NCBI GenBank assembly: GCA_963693305.1
Contig: OY855914.1
Coordinates: 24,446,972 to 24,510,971 of the forward strand
Origin: Meandrina meandrites
Lineage: Eukaryota > Cnidaria > Anthozoa > Scleractinia > Meandrinidae
Direction: 5' to 3'
DNA length: 64,000 nt
Below the pieces are notes generated by a model that saw only the letters and a list, made by a program, of their open reading frames with translations, ran no database searches and was not told the DNA's origin. This document shows positions 59,895 to 64,000 of this stretch, piece after piece. A program made the translations under genes and the position numbers. Numbering within the stretch: the first letter of the stretch is position 1; every line of letters begins with the position of its first letter.

Positions 59895-62786
59895 ATGGTT
59901 TCGCAAGAAAAACTAGTGGATTTCGACAACGAAATAGTTCTGCAACCTGGGAATGTTGTAGCAATATTTGCCCCAAAAGCCAAAGACGCAGAAGAAGCAA
60001 AAACAGCGACAAAACAAACCTTCGAAAGCGAAGACGAAACAGCAGACGAAGACACAGCAAAACAAACCTTCGGAAGCGAAGACACAGCAGCAGACGAAGA
60101 CGCAACAAATACAGCGACAAAAGAAAGCGCAGACACAGCAGAAGCAGAAGACACAGCAAACACAGCGGCAGCAGCAGCAGCAGACACAGCAAACACAGCG
60201 GCAGCAGCAGCAGACACAGCAAACACAGCGACAAAACAAACCTTCGAAGACATGGGTCTCCGGTGCGAAAAAAATGTAGCAACACACCTTCTTCTGGAAA
60301 ACGCGTACGATAGCAATCTATTGTCCGATATTTCCAAAGTAGACTATCTGGCCGGAAACCTTGGCCAAACGAATTTGCATCCGTTGGAGGGTCTCCCGGC
60401 ATTCGTAGACGATATATTCGTATATGGATATCTTTCTCGAGAAGAGTGTGTCTTCCGGAAAGGGAAACTATCTTGCACAAGCGGGGAAAATGGGACGGCA
60501 AAACTAGTGGTGGCAAGTATCGCCAACGCTTTGGAAAGAGCCCTGGGGAAACAAGGCTACATGCAGACGGCCATTGTGCACACAGTCGCGGCAGGAAATC
60601 CGGGAAGTAGCACAATACGCGCAACAATTGCGAAAATCGAGAAAAACACATTCTACGAGGCAAAAAGAAAATGGGAACAGATCCACCCACAAAAAAAGAT
60701 AGCCGGGTATTTTGTGGCGAAATGCGATGTATCCGAAGTCCCTCTGGAGGAGTTGCACAGCGGACTACATGTTTTCGAAAAATGTCTGGAGGGCTACGGA
60801 TACGGAATATACAGCATCGACTACACACAAGATTTTTCTGGAGTACTGGACCGCAAAGCGCTTGTGGGCCACCTTGGTTTTCGAAAGGCGGGAGATTTCT
60901 GCACGGCAATCGACAAAAAAGAGCCGACAATTCTAGAAAACACAGACAATGTTGGGGAGCACGTCTGCACCTGGATATCCAATACCGAAGAAGGGCACAC
61001 AACACGCACAAAAATATACAACAAAGTAGTATCGAATTTCGAGGCAGGAGAAATCCGCGAACCTGTTGGCGGGCATCTGGCAGAATACGCCGATTGTCCC
61101 AACCAACATCTCCGCAAAACTTTTCTGCATCCGGACGTACAATCCCGAGGATGTACACGAATCGAAGTGTCTCTGTACGGATGTCCGCAAAACCAACTTT
61201 CGAGCAAGAAAGCCACAGACTGCATCGAGGAAGTCTTGGAGCAAGTTTCCATCGAAGAAGAAGACGAAGAAGAATACGGCCTCTTCGTGGTCCAACCCCC
61301 CAGCAAACAATGGAAAAACCTCGCAGAAAGTGTGGATAGGTGCCTGGTACTCGCAGACAGACCGCAAGGACACATTTTTGTTGGCTGGTTCGCCCATACA
61401 AAGACAGGAAGAATTGCGGGGATCCATGTACGCCCAACAGCAGCGAACGTGCGAGACGACGCAAAGTGGGAGAAATCTATCTTGTGGGCAGCGGGAGACT
61501 TCGGTTTTCGGGATTGTCCGATATTTCGGGTAGACATCCTGTCCGCAGACGAAGAAGGAGTGGAGCTAGACCCGCTCCGTTGCTACACGAAAGACGAAAA
61601 CGCTCACACAATACTCGCCGCGTCCAAAAAACCAACACAGCCCCATCCCAACGGCGGCGACCTGTCTACTCTTCTGCCGCCAACAGACAAAATTGTGTGG
61701 GAATGGCGGGACAAAAAATGCCACGCAATCGGCAAAGCTTCTTCGAAATACAAGCTCCAAGAAATACAAGAAATCGCAGAACAGCGCAAAATATCCGCAC
61801 TTTCGACAAGAAACAGAGAAAAAGTTCTTGCAGAGCTTCGGTACGCCAGCACAGTCGAGGAGTGGAAACGAGAGAAATGGCAAAAAGGAGAAAAACAGCG
61901 AAAAAAAGAGGAGGAAGCGGCAAAGATTCGAGAAGCGGAAATTGCCAACCTGCGAAAGCACGCCGAGACGAAGAAAAAAATAGCAGAAAAAAGCATGGAG
62001 ATTCGTGCAAAAGTGGTCGGCACTCTTTCCAGAATGGAGACAAAAAAAGTTGCGGAATTGCCGGCAAACAAAAAATGGGATGTCCTCGGTTTTCGAGGCA
62101 AAGAAGGAAAAGTCCGGGTTGTATTGCGGCATGGAAAAGAAGCAGCAGTTGCTGTTTGGGCGACAAAAGGTTTGCAAAAAATCCTGCAAGAGTGTCTGGA
62201 CTTCTTCCGTTCGGACGAGAAAGACAATGCTGGTCGGAAGCTTTTCTGGCTAGAGTCCGACTCCGGTTTCGAAAAACTTGGAGGGTTGGAGTTGTGCATA
62301 GAACCTTCGAAAAGTTTTTCGAATAGGGAAGGAAAAACCATCGTGTGGAACCCCATCCAAGTGGTATCCGCGCCAGACAACGGAAGACTTGCATTCTTGC
62401 AGGATCTGGGTTCCAAATGCGAGGAGTACAATACCCTTCTTGCGGATTTGCGAAAAAACTGTATGCAGGAAATTTGCGCACCTCCAAACAAACAGACGAA
62501 AAAAACAACAGACTTGCCGGAAGGGGAGTACATATGCAAACGTTTCGCCGATACAGAATATCGAAATGCCAAGCGGACCATTCTGTTCTTGCTCCCGGTC
62601 GGAAAAGATGGGAAACCGACAATAGACGAAGAAACTCCGACACATGGTGTCTTTCTGCAACAAGAGATAGCGGCGATAGGCGGTATCGAGGCGCTAGCAA
62701 AAAGAAAAACCCCATTGTTTTGCTTGCTTGGCGAGGAGAAGACTACACCGAGCAAGAGAAAGTGCCGCAGAGTTGCCCTACTGTAG
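59895..62786 (+). CDS. Large protein with replication-initiator-like features, 963 aa
   Basis: Start at the first ATG of the frame (MVSQEKLVDFDNE); a GTG lies 13 codons earlier. Residues about 30-120 are low-complexity Ala/Thr/Asp/Glu repeats (ADTANTAAAA, KQTFES). The central part has YGIYSIDYTQDFSG, then TRTKIYNK and CTRIEVSLYGC, an order (IDxxxDF, RxKxYxK, RxExxL) reminiscent of Rep_trans/rolling-circle initiators. No clear HUH box or helicase Walker motif was found. A charged coiled-coil (KREKWQKGEKQRKKEEEAAK) follows, and the basic C-terminus ends KRKCRRVALL. Family not firmly recognised; the Rep link is a weak motif-level inference. It follows iteron-like repeats and converges on a small minus-strand gene. 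Confidence 0.6.
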   Translation: MVSQEKLVDFDNEIVLQPGNVVAIFAPKAKDAEEAKTATKQTFESEDETADEDTAKQTFGSEDTAADEDATNTATKESADTAEAEDTANTAAAAAADTANTAAAAADTANTATKQTFEDMGLRCEKNVATHLLLENAYDSNLLSDISKVDYLAGNLGQTNLHPLEGLPAFVDDIFVYGYLSREECVFRKGKLSCTSGENGTAKLVVASIANALERALGKQGYMQTAIVHTVAAGNPGSSTIRATIAKIEKNTFYEAKRKWEQIHPQKKIAGYFVAKCDVSEVPLEELHSGLHVFEKCLEGYGYGIYSIDYTQDFSGVLDRKALVGHLGFRKAGDFCTAIDKKEPTILENTDNVGEHVCTWISNTEEGHTTRTKIYNKVVSNFEAGEIREPVGGHLAEYADCPNQHLRKTFLHPDVQSRGCTRIEVSLYGCPQNQLSSKKATDCIEEVLEQVSIEEEDEEEYGLFVVQPPSKQWKNLAESVDRCLVLADRPQGHIFVGWFAHTKTGRIAGIHVRPTAANVRDDAKWEKSILWAAGDFGFRDCPIFRVDILSADEEGVELDPLRCYTKDENAHTILAASKKPTQPHPNGGDLSTLLPPTDKIVWEWRDKKCHAIGKASSKYKLQEIQEIAEQRKISALSTRNREKVLAELRYASTVEEWKREKWQKGEKQRKKEEEAAKIREAEIANLRKHAETKKKIAEKSMEIRAKVVGTLSRMETKKVAELPANKKWDVLGFRGKEGKVRVVLRHGKEAAVAVWATKGLQKILQECLDFFRSDEKDNAGRKLFWLESDSGFEKLGGLELCIEPSKSFSNREGKTIVWNPIQVVSAPDNGRLAFLQDLGSKCEEYNTLLADLRKNCMQEICAPPNKQTKKTTDLPEGEYICKRFADTEYRNAKRTILFLLPVGKDGKPTIDEETPTHGVFLQQEIAAIGGIEALAKRKTPLFCLLGEEKTTPSKRKCRRVALL

Positions 62787-62790
62787 CCTT

Positions 62791-63084
62791 CTACAGACGG
62801 GGAACAATAGTTCCACCTTCGAAACAAAAACAAAAGTCTCCATCGCGGCCAACAACAAATAGTTCTCCAAGATTCCAGTCCAACCAGTTTTTCGCAGTCT
62901 CCGAGTCGATATGGCCAACAATGTGTGCCGATTTGTCTTCCAGAGAAGAGACAAACTCGCGAAGACTATCCATATTCTTCCAGCAAACCTTCTTTTCTTC
63001 TTCTTGCTGGTATTTTTTCTCGCATGCACGGAATTGTTCGAATCGGAAACGCGGTAGCTGGTCTCTTTTTCGCACAAGTTCCAT
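62791..63084 (-). CDS. Unknown small protein, 97 aa
   Basis: Starts MELVRKRDQLPRFRFEQF with a TATATA element 4-5 bases before the ATG, the same arrangement as in Polinton 1. Charged helical first half, then KNWLDWNLGELFVVGRDGDF. Its stop is 4 bases from the stop of the large ORF. No family recognised. Confidence 0.55.
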   Translation of the reverse strand: MELVRKRDQLPRFRFEQFRACEKKYQQEEEKKVCWKNMDSLREFVSSLEDKSAHIVGHIDSETAKNWLDWNLGELFVVGRDGDFCFCFEGGTIVPRL

Positions 63085-63137
63085 TGTATATATCTTGTGT
63101 TGCTTTTCTCCAAGTGTGCAACACTTTCTATTCTATT

Positions 63138-63755
63138 CTATTCCAGTGCACGAACTCCTTTGTGCACAGCCAGCGGTTGTGTGTCCAACTGCTCCTTTTC
63201 GGGTAGCGTGTCGCTCTGTGCAGCCTTCCACTGTTGCAGTTTTCGAGATCCACATACCCACATAAGAAGGGCAACACCACCAAGCCCAAAAACAAGTCCA
63301 ACCGCTTCCACAACACCACAAGCAGCAGATATTGTCGCATTGGCTGCACCAACAATTCTATCGGTTTTTTCGCGCACAGCGTTGCTATTTTTCTCTATGC
63401 TCTGCAGGATTCCATCTTTCGTTTCTTCCACTCCCGCTTCCAACTCTTCCACATCTTCGAAATGGCTTTCTTGCAACCCCAACAAAAGATCCATATTTTT
63501 TTGCAAGTCGTGCACATTGTCCAAGATCTGGTACAAAAGCTCGCTAGTTTGCTCTGTTTCTGTTTCGGCAGCTTGTTTCGGTTCGACAGCTTTTTTCGGC
63601 TCGATAGCAGCGGCATCTTTCCAAATTCTGTATAGCCTTGTTGTGCCAATCCCAAAGCGCAATTCCCCCGATTTTTTCTGTACAAACCCAGTGCACAAAC
63701 AAGACACCAGTTGTTTCCATTTGGAATTCTGCACATATGGTATATTTGCAAACAT
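63138..63755 (-). pseudogene. Coiled-coil/membrane protein, N-terminally altered copy
   Basis: From FGIGTTRLYRIWKDAAA onward it is the reverse-oriented twin of the gene starting at 63754. It carries a coiled-coil (VHDLQKNMDLLLGLQESH, VEELEAGVEETKDGILQ) and one likely transmembrane helix (VEAVGLVFGLGGVALLMWV). The proper HTH N-terminus is missing: at 63660 the copy runs into unrelated spacer. The open frame reaches further upstream only because of the inverted repeat. Likely a rearranged copy, unless a new start in the spacer (ATG at 63755) is used. Confidence 0.5.
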
Positions 63756-64000
63756 GCCTCCTGCAAAAAAGCTTTCTGCCGAAGAAATTCGAGAAATTGT
63801 TGCCGTGCGGGGAAAGGAGTCGCCCGCATCGATCCGGAAGCGCTTTGGGATTGGCACAACAAGGCTATACAGAATTTGGAAAGATGCCGCTGCTATCGAG
63901 CCGAAAAAAGCTGTCGAACCGAAACAAGCTGCCGAAACAGAAACAGAGCAAACTAGCGAGCTTTTGTACCAGATCTTGGACAATGTGCACGACTTGCAAA
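63500..64000. repeat. Perfect inverted repeat at the right edge
   Basis: Arms 63500-63660 and 63840-64000 are identical over 161 bp and continue beyond the window; the spacer is 179 bp. It places two opposed copies of one gene side by side. Confidence 0.9.
63754..64000 (+). CDS. HTH protein with coiled-coil, partial (runs off the window)
   Basis: Starts MPPAKKLSAEEIREIVAVRG at an ATG preceded by GGTATATTTG. Residues 5-45 form a helix-turn-helix of the kind found in transposase-like and Polinton small proteins (SIRKRFGIGTTRLYRIWK). Then a KKAVEPKQAAETETEQ linker and the start of the coiled-coil whose full length is seen in the opposed copy. DNA binding is inferred. The 3' end lies outside the window. 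Confidence 0.65.
   Translation, partial: MPPAKKLSAEEIREIVAVRGKESPASIRKRFGIGTTRLYRIWKDAAAIEPKKAVEPKQAAETETEQTSELLYQILDNVHDLQ

Noticed and set aside
59866..61464. 532-codon minus-strand open frame opposite the Rep-like gene
   Set aside because: Cys/Leu/Arg-rich nonsense composition, no promoter box, and it mirrors the sense codons; judged a shadow of the sense gene.
61604..62833. 409-codon minus-strand open frame
   Set aside because: Same reason; Ser/Phe/Arg-rich reading with no domain, opposite a convincing sense frame.

Overview
The window is animal nuclear DNA. It has short exons with GT/AG introns, tandem host genes, tRNA-derived SINEs, MITEs and a LINE remnant. The repeats and the mix of elements fit a cnidarian, probably an anthozoan (coral or sea anemone). 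That assignment is inference; no species-specific marker was found.

Layout. (1) 0.9-17.7 kb: two tandem copies of an SLC2A13-like (HMIT) proton/myo-inositol transporter gene. Copy A lacks exon 1, which lies left of the window. Copy B is complete in five exons (582 codons). Their introns differ by young insertions. (2) 19.0-21.0 kb: part of a minus-strand gene for a Cys-rich protein with a basic repeated tail. (3) 23.0-53.9 kb: the whole MCM2 replicative helicase gene, 20 coding exons (885 codons), with an E2F-type site just upstream of the ATG. (4) Intron 13 of MCM2 is swollen to about 20.8 kb by a foldback structure, arranged X-A-X'-A', into which a complete 17,057-bp Polinton/Maverick (adintovirus-like) element has inserted at 30001-47057. 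(5) 53.9-58.2 kb: repeat-rich intergenic DNA. (6) 58.2 kb to the right edge: the start of a second Polinton-like element. Its PolB reading frame breaks off after the N-terminal module and is followed by a different cassette: iteron-like repeats, a 963-aa protein with weak replication-initiator features, and small HTH and coiled-coil/membrane genes.

The first Polinton carries the full expected set: protein-primed PolB, DDE integrase, adenain-type protease, FtsK/HerA packaging ATPase, double-jelly-roll major capsid protein and penton-like minor capsid protein. It also has a collagen-like fibre and a cluster of four genes that share one N-terminal module, one of them fused to a phospholipase A2 domain. 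The left and right 260-bp terminal inverted repeats read identically, the target duplication (GATGT) is intact and no core frame is broken, so the insertion looks very recent. The opposite arm of the foldback still shows the empty target site. Replication and integration genes lie at the left end; a long minus-strand block carries virion genes; ATPase and fibre run on the plus strand from a shared bidirectional promoter. Most genes have a TATATA-like core a few bases before the ATG.

The items most worth following up are the palindromic (hairpin-capable) termini of both Polintons, a 15-bp palindrome scattered inside Polinton 1, the modular virion-protein family, and the Rep-like cassette that interrupts the second PolB.
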